In this document: in pieces, positions 43,622 through 52,485 of the stretch
Layout of the letters: each line of letters opens with the position of its first letter
Position numbering within the stretch: position 1 is the stretch's first letter
Origin: Pseudomonadota bacterium
Lineage (GTDB): Bacteria > Pseudomonadota > Alphaproteobacteria > Rhizobiales > Tepidamorphaceae
NCBI GenBank assembly: GCA_023458595.1
Contig: JAEWYT010000009.1
Coordinates: 1 to 64,000, forward strand
Direction of reading: 5' to 3'
Length of the DNA: 64,000 nt
The notes under the pieces: model-generated
Databases searched by the model: none
Seen by the model: the letters and a program-made list of their open reading frames with translations, nothing else
Told to the model about the DNA's origin: nothing
Made by a program: the position numbers and the translations under genes

Positions 43622-43855
43622 TCAGCGGCCCGCGGTGCCGGGCATCCGGTTCGCTTCCACCATCATCGCGGTGCCGAGTTGGGCGAGGGCGTCCTTGTGC
43701 ATCGTCAGCGTGACCGGCCCGTCGGGCGTCATCAGAGCCACGACGCAGACGGAAGGCTCGTCGGGATGCGGCTGCAGGCTGTAGCGCAGCGCGGGCAGCA
43801 GGACTTCCGAACGGACATAGCCCTTCCGGGCCTTGGGGGCCTCATCCTTCGTCAT
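43622..43855 (-). CDS. Small conserved-looking protein, unknown
   Basis: A 77-residue soluble protein. The body LLPALRYSLQPHPDEPSVCVVALMTPDGPVTLTMHKDALAQLG, abridged to its core, looks like a small alpha/beta fold with good codon bias for this genome. No family or function is assigned. It stands alone between two intergenic gaps. Confidence 0.5.
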   Translation of the reverse strand: MTKDEAPKARKGYVRSEVLLPALRYSLQPHPDEPSVCVVALMTPDGPVTLTMHKDALAQLGTAMMVEANRMPGTAGR

Positions 43856-44129
43856 ATCGTGGCGCCTTTCCTAAGAGTCGGTCGATCGTCCCAGGCCCGC
43901 CGTTTCCCATCAATCCGCCGTCAACGCAACGGATGATATCGGGATACCTCGGACTAAGGGAAAAACCGGACCAGGCCGGAAGATACGATTTTTTTCCCTT
44001 TTTCCGTTCCAATGAAGATGGTGCGGGCCGTGGAGACTAACCGGTTCGCCTGTTCGCTCCCATCGACCGGTGGGTCACGCCGGCCGCCGCACCTGGCGCT
44101 TCTGATACTGTTTGAACTGAGGTCCTGGC
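43856..44129. other. Gap upstream of the PilZ gene
   Basis: This gap of about 270 bp lies between two divergent genes. It contains a T-rich run (ATTTTTTTCCCTTTTTCC near 43988-44006) about 125 bp upstream of the PilZ start, unusual for this GC-rich window. It may be promoter DNA or a terminator tail; no stable hairpin precedes it. Confidence 0.35.
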
Positions 44130-44378
44130 ATGGAAAAGCGGAAGGAAACCGTTCGGCGCCGCACCTTGAAGGGTGCGAAGATCGTCTTCAACGACAAGCG
44201 GTCGACCATCGAGTGCATCGCCCGGAACATGACGGCGAGCGGCGCCAAACTCGAGATGCCCCACACGGCCGAGGTTCCCAACGCCTTCACGCTCGTGTCC
44301 AACGACGGGACGTTCAGGCATGAGTGTGCGGTAAAATGGCGCAAGGCCGACGCGGTCGGGGTGGAGTTCGTCAGCTGA
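44130..44378 (+). CDS. Single-domain PilZ protein
   Basis: An 82-residue protein consisting of one PilZ domain. The c-di-GMP signature is partly visible: N-terminal RKETVRRRTLKGAKI (RxxxR-type) and a later NMTASGAKLEM segment corresponding to the D/NxSxxG motif, here N-x-T-A-S-G. Binding to c-di-GMP is plausible but the motif is not perfect. Its last 8 bp overlap the 3' end of the convergent soxT-type gene. No GGDEF or EAL gene lies in the window. Confidence 0.82.
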   Translation: MEKRKETVRRRTLKGAKIVFNDKRSTIECIARNMTASGAKLEMPHTAEVPNAFTLVSNDGTFRHECAVKWRKADAVGVEFVS

Positions 44379-45489
44379 GCGGGTCGCCACCCGCCTTCGC
44401 CATCGGGCCTCGCGCACCGAGTTCCGTTTCCAGGACGACCTTCTCGCGCCCCGTCAGGAGGCGATCGGCGATCGCCGCCGAGAGCCATATTCCGCTCAGG
44501 GTGACCCAGGCGGTCAGAGCGAACACCGACGCGCCGGTCACGCCGGCTCCGACCGCGCAACCTCCCGCGAGCATTCCTCCGAATCCCATCAGCGCCGCAC
44601 CGATCAGGTAGCGTCGCATCGACGGTCCGTCGTGGAAGCCCTCGATCCGCAGCTCGCGGGTGACGAGGGCCGCCAGGAAGGAGCCCAGGAAGACGCCGGG
44701 AACGAGACCCACGTCGAAATCGATCATGCTGCCGGGCGGCGACAGGAACAGCATCAGCGTGTCGGCCGAGGGTCCGGTGAACGTCACGCCTTCCACCTGC
44801 ACCGGATCGAAGGCCTCGCGCGACATCGTGTAGGTGAACCACCACGCGAGCGGGACGGCGAGGCCGGTACCGACCGCGGCGATCGCGCGCCAGGGACGGG
44901 TGCGTGAACGGGCGGCGACGGAGAGGCCGGCTGCGAGCCACAGGCAGGTGAAGGCGATCGCAACAGGCGTCGAGGCGCCGAGAAAGACGAGAAGATCGTT
45001 GCCGCCGATATCGGCGGTGGTGAACAGGCCCGCGAACCATTCGCGCAACGGCCGCAGGAAACCGCGCAGGCTCGCCTGGGCGACAACGGCGAAGACGAGC
45101 CCGGACAGCAGAGCCCGAAGGTTGCCCGTCGCGGACAGAACGAGGAGCCGGCTCGCGCAGCCGCGCGCCAGCACCATGCCGGTGCCGAACATCAGTCCGC
45201 CGCCGGCGGCGCCGGACAGGCTCTGCGGCGACGCGAGCTGGCGCGCCTCGGTCAGGTCGACCGCCCCATAGGCGATCATCAGCTGCGTCGCGAGCACGGC
45301 TGCGGAGAAGGTCAGGAGCCAGACGGCGAGCCGCTGGCCGAGCGTGCCGTGCGAGAACTCGATCGCCGCGGCACGAAGGCAGAAGCGGCTCTGCTGCGCG
45401 AACACGCCGAACACCAGGCCGACGACAACGCCGCCGGCGGCGAGCACCCAAGGCTCGGGGAACCGGTCGAGCAGCAACGCGAGATCCAT
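44371..45489 (-). CDS. YeeE/YedE (TsuA/SoxT-type) sulfur-compound permease
   Basis: A 372-residue polytopic membrane protein of the family that takes up thiosulfate or sulfane sulfur. Three membrane-embedded cysteines typical of TsuA are present: C37 in SRFCLRAA, C111 in ARGCASRL and C311 in AGGCAVGAG. Such genes are called soxT beside sox clusters. Start at MDLALLLDRF (45489). It is divergent from the SoxH-like hydrolase gene across 166 bp containing a sox-type AT-rich motif. A second, different member lies at 46598-47695. Confidence 0.88.
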   Translation of the reverse strand: MDLALLLDRFPEPWVLAAGGVVVGLVFGVFAQQSRFCLRAAAIEFSHGTLGQRLAVWLLTFSAAVLATQLMIAYGAVDLTEARQLASPQSLSGAAGGGLMFGTGMVLARGCASRLLVLSATGNLRALLSGLVFAVVAQASLRGFLRPLREWFAGLFTTADIGGNDLLVFLGASTPVAIAFTCLWLAAGLSVAARSRTRPWRAIAAVGTGLAVPLAWWFTYTMSREAFDPVQVEGVTFTGPSADTLMLFLSPPGSMIDFDVGLVPGVFLGSFLAALVTRELRIEGFHDGPSMRRYLIGAALMGFGGMLAGGCAVGAGVTGASVFALTAWVTLSGIWLSAAIADRLLTGREKVVLETELGARGPMAKAGGDPLS

Positions 45490-45614
45490 GTCGTCGGGCC
45501 TCCGCAGACCCCGCCGCACCTGCCTAAGCGATCCGCCCCGCCGTCTCCGGACCGGGCGAATGGAGCGTGCCGGCTGTGCCCGCACATTGACGCCGCGCGA
45601 TGGCGGGCGCATAA

Positions 45615-45634
45615 ATTCAAAAAAATGCATATAT
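45615..45634. promoter_or_regulatory. AT-rich sox-like operator candidate (site 1)
   Basis: ATTCAAAAAAATGCATATAT lies 22 bases upstream of the SoxH-like gene start and between two divergent sulfur genes. It shares ATTCAAAAAA-GCATA with the segment at 50161-50176 before soxX. It lacks the CCGATTGCAATACAT word found at the other two sites. It may be a SoxR-type operator. Confidence 0.45.
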
Positions 45635-45655
45635 CGAAACGCGGGAGGTCTCAAC

Positions 45656-46594
45656 ATGCTGCAGGGAATGGCACGCCCGAGAGGAGCGACGCGGCGCGAG
45701 GCGCTTGCCGGCGCGGCCGCGGTCGCGGCCACCGCCGGTCTCGGCATCCGGCCCGCGATTTCGGCGAACGCCCTGTCGCTCGGCGAGGCCGAAATCCTCG
45801 TCCTATCCGACGGCAGCCTGACCCAGCCGATGAGCTTCGTGCTGCCCGAGCAGACGCCGGAAGAGATCGCCGCGCTGTTCGCGCCGCACGGAGCGCCGAC
45901 GGACAGGGTGCGGCCGGACTGCAACGTCACCGCGATGCGCATGCCCGGCCGGCTCGTCCTGTTCGATGCCGGCGCCGGACCCCTGTTCCAGGACACGACC
46001 GGCATGCTCGTCGAAAGCCTTTCCGCCGCGGGCCTCGATCCGGCCGAGATCACCGATGTCGTCTTCACGCACGCGCATCCCGATCACATCTGGGGCGTGA
46101 TCGACGATTTCGACGAGCTCATCTTCCCGAACGCACGGTACGTCGTGCCGCGGAGCGAATGGGACTTCTGGCGGTCCGACGAGGCGATGGCCGCCCTGCC
46201 GGAGGAACGCCGCAACTTCGTGGTCGGCGCCCGCAACCGCTTCGATGCGATCGAGGAGAAGGTGACGCTGATCGACCCGGGCGAGGAGGTGCTGCCGGGC
46301 GTGGAAGCCGTCGGAACGCGGGGTCACACGCCGGGTCACATGTCCTACATGGTGCACGGCGGCGACGGCGCACTCGTCGTCGGCGACGCGATCACCAACG
46401 TGGTGATCTCCTTCGAGCGCCCCGATTGGCACGTCGGCGCCGATCAGGACCGGGACATGGCGGCCGAAACCCGCAGGGCGCTGCTCGACCGCATCGCCGC
46501 CGGAAAGACGCGTATCGTCGGCTTCCACCTGCCGCATCCTGGCATCGGCACCGCCGAACGGACAGGCAACGCCTTTCGATTCGTCGCTGGTTGA
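45656..46594 (+). CDS. Tat-exported MBL-fold hydrolase, SoxH-like
   Basis: A 312-residue periplasmic metallo-beta-lactamase-fold protein. The N-terminus GATRREALAGAAAVAATAGL looks like a Tat signal. Metal motifs are FTHAHPDHIWGV (HxHxDH), GTRGHTPGHMSY and VVGDAITN. SoxH-type proteins occur in sox operons of other Alphaproteobacteria; their reaction is unknown, and a thioesterase- or persulfide-type activity is only a guess. The start has a strong ribosome site (GGGAGG at 45643-45648). It lies between two SoxT-type permeases. Confidence 0.87.
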   Translation: MLQGMARPRGATRREALAGAAAVAATAGLGIRPAISANALSLGEAEILVLSDGSLTQPMSFVLPEQTPEEIAALFAPHGAPTDRVRPDCNVTAMRMPGRLVLFDAGAGPLFQDTTGMLVESLSAAGLDPAEITDVVFTHAHPDHIWGVIDDFDELIFPNARYVVPRSEWDFWRSDEAMAALPEERRNFVVGARNRFDAIEEKVTLIDPGEEVLPGVEAVGTRGHTPGHMSYMVHGGDGALVVGDAITNVVISFERPDWHVGADQDRDMAAETRRALLDRIAAGKTRIVGFHLPHPGIGTAERTGNAFRFVAG

Positions 46595-46597
46595 GCA

Positions 46598-47695
46598 CTA
46601 TTCCGCCGGAGCGCTGTCGTGCGCGCGCCGGAACGGCGCCAGCGCAGAACCTTCGAGCAGCCAGGCGAGCCCCATCCGCGCGCCGAGCGCGATCGAGGCG
46701 ATGACGACGGGGGCGGAGAGCGCCAGCGTCGAGACGGCCGTGATCCCCTGCCCGACCGTGCAGCCCATGGCGAACACCCCGCCGACGCCCATCATGACGC
46801 CGCCGGCCAGATGCCGGCCGAGCTCGCGTGCGTCGTCGCAGGCCTCCCAGCGCGTGTCCTTCTTGCGCCAGGCGCCGATCGCCGCGCCGATCAGCGTGCC
46901 GGCGACAAGGCCGACGCCGTAGTCGGGCAGGGTGCCCGTGAAGGTGATGAGCTGCATCAGCAGGTCGCCGACCGGCACGACGAAGGAACCGGCCTCGATC
47001 TGCACGGGCGCGAACGAGCGCTCGGCGACGGTCGCCGTCGCGAGCCAGCCGAAGGCGATGGCGAGCCCGATGATGATGCCGGTCGCGATGTGCCGGTGTT
47101 TGCGTCGATAGCCGGCATCGCGGAAGATCCAGAACAGGAGCCCTCCGGCGATGGCAGCCGCGACGAGCGCGCGCAGGTCCGTGCCGGCGAGCGCCGAGAC
47201 GATCGAGCCGAGCGACTGGTCGCCGGCGAAGGAGAGGTCGACGGCGAGGTTGTCGACGAGCTGGATGCGCGCCAGGCCAAGGAGGCCGCGCTGCGTGGCG
47301 AGCGCGGCGAGCCCCAGCACGATCAGCACGACGAGCGAGCGCAGGCTGCCGCCGCCGAGCCGGATCACGGCGCCGAACCCGCAGGTGCCGACGAGCGCCA
47401 TGCCGAAACCGAACAGTACGCCGCCGAAGATCGCGCCGGTCAGGCCGAACTCCGTAGCAAGGTAGAAGGTCCCCGAGATGTCGACGAGACCGGTCAGCAG
47501 CATCGCCTGCGTCGCGACGAGCGCGGATGCGGCGGCCAGCGCCCATGTCCTCACACCCGTGGAATCGCCCGCGTACCAATGACGTTCGAGCGACGACAAG
47601 GTGCAGAAACGGTCGACCCTGGCGACGTACCCGAGGGCGATCCCCGCAACCGCCCCGAGAACCGGCAGCGCGAATTGCGCATCGAAGCCTTCCAT
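46598..47695 (-). CDS. YeeE/YedE (SoxT-type) permease, second member
   Basis: A 365-residue polytopic membrane protein from ATG at 47695 (MEGFDAQFAL); an extension to 47746 is hydrophilic and unlikely. It retains the three family cysteines in VDRFCTLSSLER (C31), VGTCGFGAV (C105) and FAMGCTVGQG near the C-terminus. It is located next to soxR, the usual place of soxT1A-type genes, and is clearly different in sequence from the first permease. It is convergent with the SoxH-like gene with only 3 bp between stop codons. Confidence 0.88.
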   Translation of the reverse strand: MEGFDAQFALPVLGAVAGIALGYVARVDRFCTLSSLERHWYAGDSTGVRTWALAAASALVATQAMLLTGLVDISGTFYLATEFGLTGAIFGGVLFGFGMALVGTCGFGAVIRLGGGSLRSLVVLIVLGLAALATQRGLLGLARIQLVDNLAVDLSFAGDQSLGSIVSALAGTDLRALVAAAIAGGLLFWIFRDAGYRRKHRHIATGIIIGLAIAFGWLATATVAERSFAPVQIEAGSFVVPVGDLLMQLITFTGTLPDYGVGLVAGTLIGAAIGAWRKKDTRWEACDDARELGRHLAGGVMMGVGGVFAMGCTVGQGITAVSTLALSAPVVIASIALGARMGLAWLLEGSALAPFRRAHDSAPAE

Positions 47696-47819
47696 GCGCG
47701 TCTCTCCTCCAACCCGCCTTCGTGGCGGTTGTTCTTCTGTCGGCATGCTGCGCGCACGCGGCGGGCAGCAAACGGAGAGCTGCGAGGATCCGGGTCGCGG
47801 AGGAAAGCGCCGCCGGGCC

Positions 47820-48206
47820 TCAGCCGTCCTTCTCGAGGACGGGCCTGCAGAACAGGTTGTAGAGCGCGCCGATGATCGAGGAGATCTCGTCGTCTGCGAT
47901 ACGGTAATAGACCATGCGGCCGTCGCGGCGCGTAGTGACGAGACGGTCGAACCGCAGCCGCGCGAGCTGCTGCGACACCGAGGCCTGCGGCAGCGTCAAC
48001 ATCTCCTCGAGCTCGGACACCGACTTCTCGCCCTTCGACAGAAGGCACAGCATGAGAAGCCGCGTCTCGTGGGAGAGCGCCTTCAACAGGTCGCTCGCCT
48101 TGCGCGCCTGGTCGACGAGTTCGTCGAACTCGGCTTCCGTCTTCGGCGCCGTGAGGTCCGGCAGGGTGGTCTCGAGTGCTTTCGCCAGCGTCGGTGCGGT
48201 CATCAT
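47820..48206 (-). CDS. soxR: Sulfane-sulfur-responsive ArsR-type repressor SoxR
   Basis: A 128-residue ArsR/SmtB-family repressor of sox genes. From the ATG at 48206 the winged helix spans about 38-105 with recognition helix TLPQASVSQQLARLRFDRLV. Two cysteines, C54 (LLMLCLLSKGE) and C120 (YNLFCRPV), are 66 residues apart, the same spacing as C41/C107 of SqrR and C50/C116 of Hyphomicrobium SoxR, where they form a sulfur bridge on sulfane-sulfur exposure. A TTG start at 48281 is possible but lacks homology. It is the gene after soxS in the same direction. Confidence 0.93.
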   Translation of the reverse strand: MMTAPTLAKALETTLPDLTAPKTEAEFDELVDQARKASDLLKALSHETRLLMLCLLSKGEKSVSELEEMLTLPQASVSQQLARLRFDRLVTTRRDGRMVYYRIADDEISSIIGALYNLFCRPVLEKDG

Positions 48207-48306
48207 CCAAGTCTCGAAGTTCAGCGGATCTCGTAGGTTCGTGTGCGGCGCAACATAATCTGGCTTCAGGAAAGGTGCCAACCGGTCATAGGGTCACATC
48301 GGCGGA

Positions 48307-48666
48307 TCACATCCGCGCCGGAGCCGGCAGCTTTTCCAGCATCTCGCCGAGCATCGGCCAGAAGAAGTTCTCGCCCGGGTAGCCGCGCAGCCGCGCAACC
48401 TCCATGCCGCCCTCGACCAGTACGAAGGTCGGCGTCAGGCGCTCCCGGCCGATGCCGTCGAGATCGTCCGGCCACTTCCTCGTGATATCGACGAAGCGGA
48501 TCGGGGCGCGGCGGCCCTCTTCCGTCTTCGGATACGCGACGCCGATCTCCTCGCGCCAGCGCTCGCACCACGAGCAGCCGGGCTGCTCCAGCACGATCAG
48601 CTCGGCGGCGCGCGCGTCGGCGGCGAAGAGAAGCGCCAATGCTCCGAAAGCGAACAGCGCCTTCAC
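48307..48666 (-). CDS. soxS: Thioredoxin-like protein SoxS
   Basis: A 119-residue periplasmic thioredoxin-fold protein with signal peptide (about 1-20, ending ARA) and active site CSWC in LEQPGCSWCERW. SoxS keeps the SoxY carrier reduced and active in Paracoccus. I choose a GTG start at 48666 because CGAGGGAGAC just upstream is a good ribosome site and the signal peptide begins there. The open frame reaching 48735 would run through the candidate operator. It is divergent from soxV and upstream of soxR. Confidence 0.9.
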   Translation of the reverse strand: MKALFAFGALALLFAADARAAELIVLEQPGCSWCERWREEIGVAYPKTEEGRRAPIRFVDITRKWPDDLDGIGRERLTPTFVLVEGGMEVARLRGYPGENFFWPMLGEMLEKLPAPARM

Positions 48667-48686
48667 GTCCGTCTCCCTCGATTTCA

Positions 48687-48725
48687 CCGATTGCAATACA
48701 TAGCAAATTTTTAATATGTTTGCCA
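48687..48725. promoter_or_regulatory. SoxR operator candidate in the soxS/soxV divergent promoter (site 2)
   Basis: CCGATTGCAATACAT (48687-48701) with the palindrome ATTGCAAT is followed by the AT-rich TAGCAAATTTTTAATATG. The same 15-mer occurs exactly before soxX (50148-50162). The site is 21 bases upstream of the soxS start and 70 bases upstream of soxV, as expected for a divergent operator. Confidence 0.65.
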
Positions 48726-48770
48726 GCAGCCGCACGAGACGAAGACGCGGCGGGGAAACGGTGGAACGGC

Positions 48771-49505
48771 ATGCTGGAAGTCTCGGTGGGCGCCGCGTTC
48801 CTCGCAGGGCTCCTCTCCTTCGTCTCGCCTTGCGTCCTGCCGATCGTGCCGCCGTATCTGTGCTACCTGGCCGGCGTCAGCTTTGACCAGCTCAAGGGCG
48901 AATCGATAGAGGCGGGAACGTCGCGGCGGATCATCCTGTCGTCCATCGCCTTCGTCCTCGGCTTCACCACCGTGTTCGTCGGCCTCGGCGCGACGGCGAG
49001 CGTCGTCGGCCAGGCGATCGCGCGCTACTTCGACGTGCTCTCGATCGTCGCCGGCATCCTCATCATCGTAATGGGTCTGCATTTCCTCGGGATCTTCCGC
49101 ATCGGCCTGCTCTACCGGCAGGCGCGCGTCGAGGTCCGGAACAAGCCGGCCGGCCTCGTCGGCGCCTACGTCATGGGGCTTGCCTTCGCGTTCGGCTGGA
49201 CGCCCTGCGTCGGCCCGGTGCTCGCCGCGATCCTGTTCGTCGCCGGCTCCACCGATACGGCCTGGCGCGGCGCGATGCTGCTCGCCGTCTATGCGCTGGG
49301 AATCGGCCTGCCGTTCGTTCTCGCCGCTGCCTTCGCCACCCGCTTCCTCGGCTGGGCGGCGCGTTTCCGCCACCACATGGGCGCGTTCGAGAAGGCGATG
49401 GGCGGGCTCCTGGTTCTGATCGGCATCCTGTTCGTCACCGGCCAGATGTCGGCCATTTCGCTCTGGCTCCTCGATACGTTCCCGGCCTTCAGCCAGGTCG
49501 GCTGA
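48771..49505 (+). CDS. soxV: CcdA-type thiol transporter SoxV
   Basis: A 244-residue inner-membrane protein with six segments that passes reductant from the cytosol to periplasmic SoxW/SoxS. The two redox cysteines lie in membrane segments, in SFVSPCVLPIVPP and FGWTPCVGPVLAA, exactly as in CcdA. Start at MLEVSVGAAF (48771). It is the first gene of the soxVW unit and is followed 25 bp later by soxW. Confidence 0.94.
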   Translation: MLEVSVGAAFLAGLLSFVSPCVLPIVPPYLCYLAGVSFDQLKGESIEAGTSRRIILSSIAFVLGFTTVFVGLGATASVVGQAIARYFDVLSIVAGILIIVMGLHFLGIFRIGLLYRQARVEVRNKPAGLVGAYVMGLAFAFGWTPCVGPVLAAILFVAGSTDTAWRGAMLLAVYALGIGLPFVLAAAFATRFLGWAARFRHHMGAFEKAMGGLLVLIGILFVTGQMSAISLWLLDTFPAFSQVG

Positions 49506-49530
49506 CGCCGGCCAAACAGGGAGAACCACG

Positions 49531-50115
<585 letters not shown>

Positions 50116-50147
50116 GCGCCGCTTGGAATCGCGAAGGCGAGAATTTG

Positions 50148-50186
50148 CCGATTGCAATACATTCAAAAAAGCATATTAATGCATCT
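50148..50186. promoter_or_regulatory. SoxR operator candidate upstream of soxX (site 3)
   Basis: CCGATTGCAATACAT (50148-50162), identical to the soxS/soxV site, runs into ATTCAAAAAAGCATATTAAT and ATGCATC. GCAT-N4-ATGC gives imperfect dyad symmetry. The segment is about 85-120 bases upstream of the soxX start and is the most AT-rich patch in the locus. Confidence 0.65.
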
Positions 50187-50268
50187 ATAACAGCCAAACA
50201 GAACATGCGGAAAACCGCATGAAAGAAACCGGACGAACCGGTTCGGCATGAGGAGGAGAAACGCCAAG

Positions 50269-50730
50269 ATGAAAAGAACCATTGGCATCGCCAGTGCTGT
50301 GGCGATCGCGCTGGCGGCAGGCGCCGCCGGTGCCGGGACGGTGGCGCCCGGCGATATCCAGATCGCCGAGATGGTCATAGCGACCTCGCTGACGGGGGAG
50401 ACCGGCGATGCGGATGCCGGCGCGAAGGCATTCGCCGACCGCAAGCTCGGCAACTGCCTCGCCTGCCACGCCGTCTCTAAACTGTCGAAGGAGCTGTTCC
50501 ACGGCAATGTCGGTCCCTCGCTAGACGGCGTGGCCGACCGCTATTCGCCCGAGCAGCTTCGCGCGATTATCGTCAATTCGAAGGCGGTGTTCGGCGACCA
50601 GACGGTCATGCCGGGCTTCTACTCGCTCGAGGTCGGCAAGGACGTCGACGAGAAATTCCAGGGCAAGACGATCTTGTCCGCGCAGGACGTCGAGAACGTC
50701 GTCGCGTTCCTGACGACGCTCAAGGAATAG
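50269..50730 (+). CDS. soxX: Sulfur-oxidising cytochrome subunit SoxX
   Basis: Monoheme subunit of the SoxXA complex, which couples thiosulfate to the SoxY cysteine. It has 153 residues with signal peptide about 1-23. The heme motif is GNCLACHAV (C63, C66, H67) and the likely distal ligand is M114 in TVMPGF. Start at 50269 since AGGAGGAG at 50251-50258 is a well-placed ribosome site; an ATG at 50248 would include it. First gene of soxXYZAB. Confidence 0.95.
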   Translation: MKRTIGIASAVAIALAAGAAGAGTVAPGDIQIAEMVIATSLTGETGDADAGAKAFADRKLGNCLACHAVSKLSKELFHGNVGPSLDGVADRYSPEQLRAIIVNSKAVFGDQTVMPGFYSLEVGKDVDEKFQGKTILSAQDVENVVAFLTTLKE

Positions 50731-50753
50731 CGCGGGCATTCAGGGAGATAGGC

Positions 50754-51209
50754 ATGAAACTCACACGACGTGACGCGCTCGCGCTGACCGCCGGTGCCGC
50801 CGTGTTCGCCGCCATCGGCGTTCGCGCCGGAACCGCCCGGGCGGGGACCGAGGAAACACAGAAGGCGATCGACGCCTTCACCGGCGGCGCGGCTCCGCAG
50901 AGCGGCCGCATCACGCTGACAGCGCCCGAGATCGCCGAGAACGGCAACACCGTGCCGGTCTCGGTCTCGATCGAAAGCCCGATGACCGACGCCGACTACG
51001 TGGCGTCCGTGATCATTCTGGCCGAGGGCAATCCCAACCCGAACGTCGCGACCCTCCACTTCACGCCGATGAACGGCACCGCCGAGGCGACCACCCGCAT
51101 GCGGCTCGCCAAGACGCAGAACGTGATCGCCATCGCGCGGATGAGCGACGGCTCCGTCTTCATGGACAAGAAGGAAGTGAAGGTCACGATCGGCGGCTGC
51201 GGCGGCTGA
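50754..51209 (+). CDS. soxY: Thiosulfate-oxidation carrier subunit SoxY
   Basis: A 151-residue periplasmic carrier protein. It has a Tat signal (LTRRDALALTAG) and ends with the swinging-arm motif GGCGG, whose C149 carries the sulfur intermediates. Forms a heterodimer with SoxZ and is co-exported with it. It lies 23 bp after soxX and 21 bp before soxZ. Confidence 0.97.
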   Translation: MKLTRRDALALTAGAAVFAAIGVRAGTARAGTEETQKAIDAFTGGAAPQSGRITLTAPEIAENGNTVPVSVSIESPMTDADYVASVIILAEGNPNPNVATLHFTPMNGTAEATTRMRLAKTQNVIAIARMSDGSVFMDKKEVKVTIGGCGG

Positions 51210-51230
51210 CCGGCAAGCGAGGACACCGAA

Positions 51231-51557
51231 ATGGCAGACACCAAACCCCGCGTAAAGGTCCCGTCCACCGCCGCCAAGGGCGAGGTCGTGACGATCAAGA
51301 CGCTGATCAGCCACGAGATGGAATCGGGGCAGCGCAAGGACAAGGACGGCAACGTCATCCCGCGCAAGATCATCAACAAGTTCACCTGCACCTTCAACGG
51401 CAAGGAGGTGTTCTCCTGCGATCTCGATCCGGCCATCGCCGCGAACCCCTACTTCGAGTTCAACGTGAAGGTCACGGAGAGCGGGAAGTTCGTTTTCACC
51501 TGGGTCGACGACGACGGCAGCGTCTACACGGCGGAATCGGAAATCAAGGTGAGTTGA
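51231..51557 (+). CDS. soxZ: Thiosulfate-oxidation carrier subunit SoxZ
   Basis: A 108-residue partner of SoxY without its own signal peptide. Sequence features of the family include GEVVTIKTLISHEMESGQRKD and NPYFEFNVKVTESGKF. It has one internal cysteine (FTCTFNG) and one in FSCDLDP. It is likely Tat-exported as a complex with SoxY. Position and size are normal. Confidence 0.96.
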   Translation: MADTKPRVKVPSTAAKGEVVTIKTLISHEMESGQRKDKDGNVIPRKIINKFTCTFNGKEVFSCDLDPAIAANPYFEFNVKVTESGKFVFTWVDDDGSVYTAESEIKVS

Positions 51558-51619
51558 CGAGGAGAACTGACGACCGGGCGGGCAATGAACCCCCCGGCGA
51601 AGCGGAGGAGGAATAGCCC

Positions 51620-52480
51620 GTGGACATCAGAAAGCTGAGCCAGGCGGCCGTGATGGGGTTGACGGCCGGACTGGCCTTCGGCTCCGCCCAGGCCGACCCC
51701 GTCGACGACAACCTCGTCATCGACGGCGAGATCGAAATCACCACGCGCGCACCGGCACCGGAAGGCCATCCGTTCAAGGAAGTGCTGTCGGGATGGCTGT
51801 ACCGCGCGGACGAGACCAGGGCGCTGGAGGCGGATTCCTTCGCCAATCCGGGCATGCTCGCCGTCGAGCGCGGCAGCGAGGTCTGGAACGCCGTCGAGGG
51901 AACGGCCGGCAAGTCCTGCGCCTCGTGCCACGGCGATGCCGCAGAATCGATGAAAGGCGTCGGCGCGGAGTACCCGAAATGGAACGCCGCGGCGGGCAAG
52001 CCGTACAATCTGGAACTCCAGATCAACGATTGCCGCGTCAACAACATGGGAGCCGAGCCCTACAAGTTCGACGCCGCGGATCAGAAGGCGCTCGTCACCT
52101 TCGTCAAGCACCAGTCGCTCGGCATGCCCGTCCACGTCAATCTCGACGAGGGCGACATGAGGGCCTGGTGGGAGAACGGCAAGGAGCACTACTACAGGCG
52201 GACGGGCCAGCTGAACCTGTCCTGCGCGAACTGCCACGAGGACAACAACGGCAACTACATCCGCGCCGATCACCTGAGCCAGGGCAACGTCAACGGCTTC
52301 CCGACCTACAGGTTCAACACCGGTGGCATGGTATCGCTGCACAACCGCTTCCGCGGCTGCATCCGCGACACGCGGGCGAGCTACCCTGCCGCCTTCTCCG
52401 ACGACCTGATGGCGCTCGAGGTCTATGTGACCTGGCGCGGCACGGGGTTGTCCGTCGAGACGCCGGCCGTGCGCCAGTGA
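51620..52480 (+). CDS. soxA: Diheme cytochrome subunit SoxA
   Basis: Catalytic subunit of SoxXA, 286 residues with signal peptide about 1-26. Two CxxCH heme sites are present: C100-x-x-C103-H104 (KSCASCHGD) and C202-x-x-C205-H206 (LSCANCHED), so this is the diheme form known from Paracoccus. The active-site cysteine that carries the persulfide is C247 in RFRGCIRDTRA. It starts 62 bp after soxZ with AGGAGG nearby (about 51605). A strong hairpin follows the stop. Confidence 0.95.
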   Translation: MDIRKLSQAAVMGLTAGLAFGSAQADPVDDNLVIDGEIEITTRAPAPEGHPFKEVLSGWLYRADETRALEADSFANPGMLAVERGSEVWNAVEGTAGKSCASCHGDAAESMKGVGAEYPKWNAAAGKPYNLELQINDCRVNNMGAEPYKFDAADQKALVTFVKHQSLGMPVHVNLDEGDMRAWWENGKEHYYRRTGQLNLSCANCHEDNNGNYIRADHLSQGNVNGFPTYRFNTGGMVSLHNRFRGCIRDTRASYPAAFSDDLMALEVYVTWRGTGLSVETPAVRQ

Positions 52481-52485
52481 TGTTT

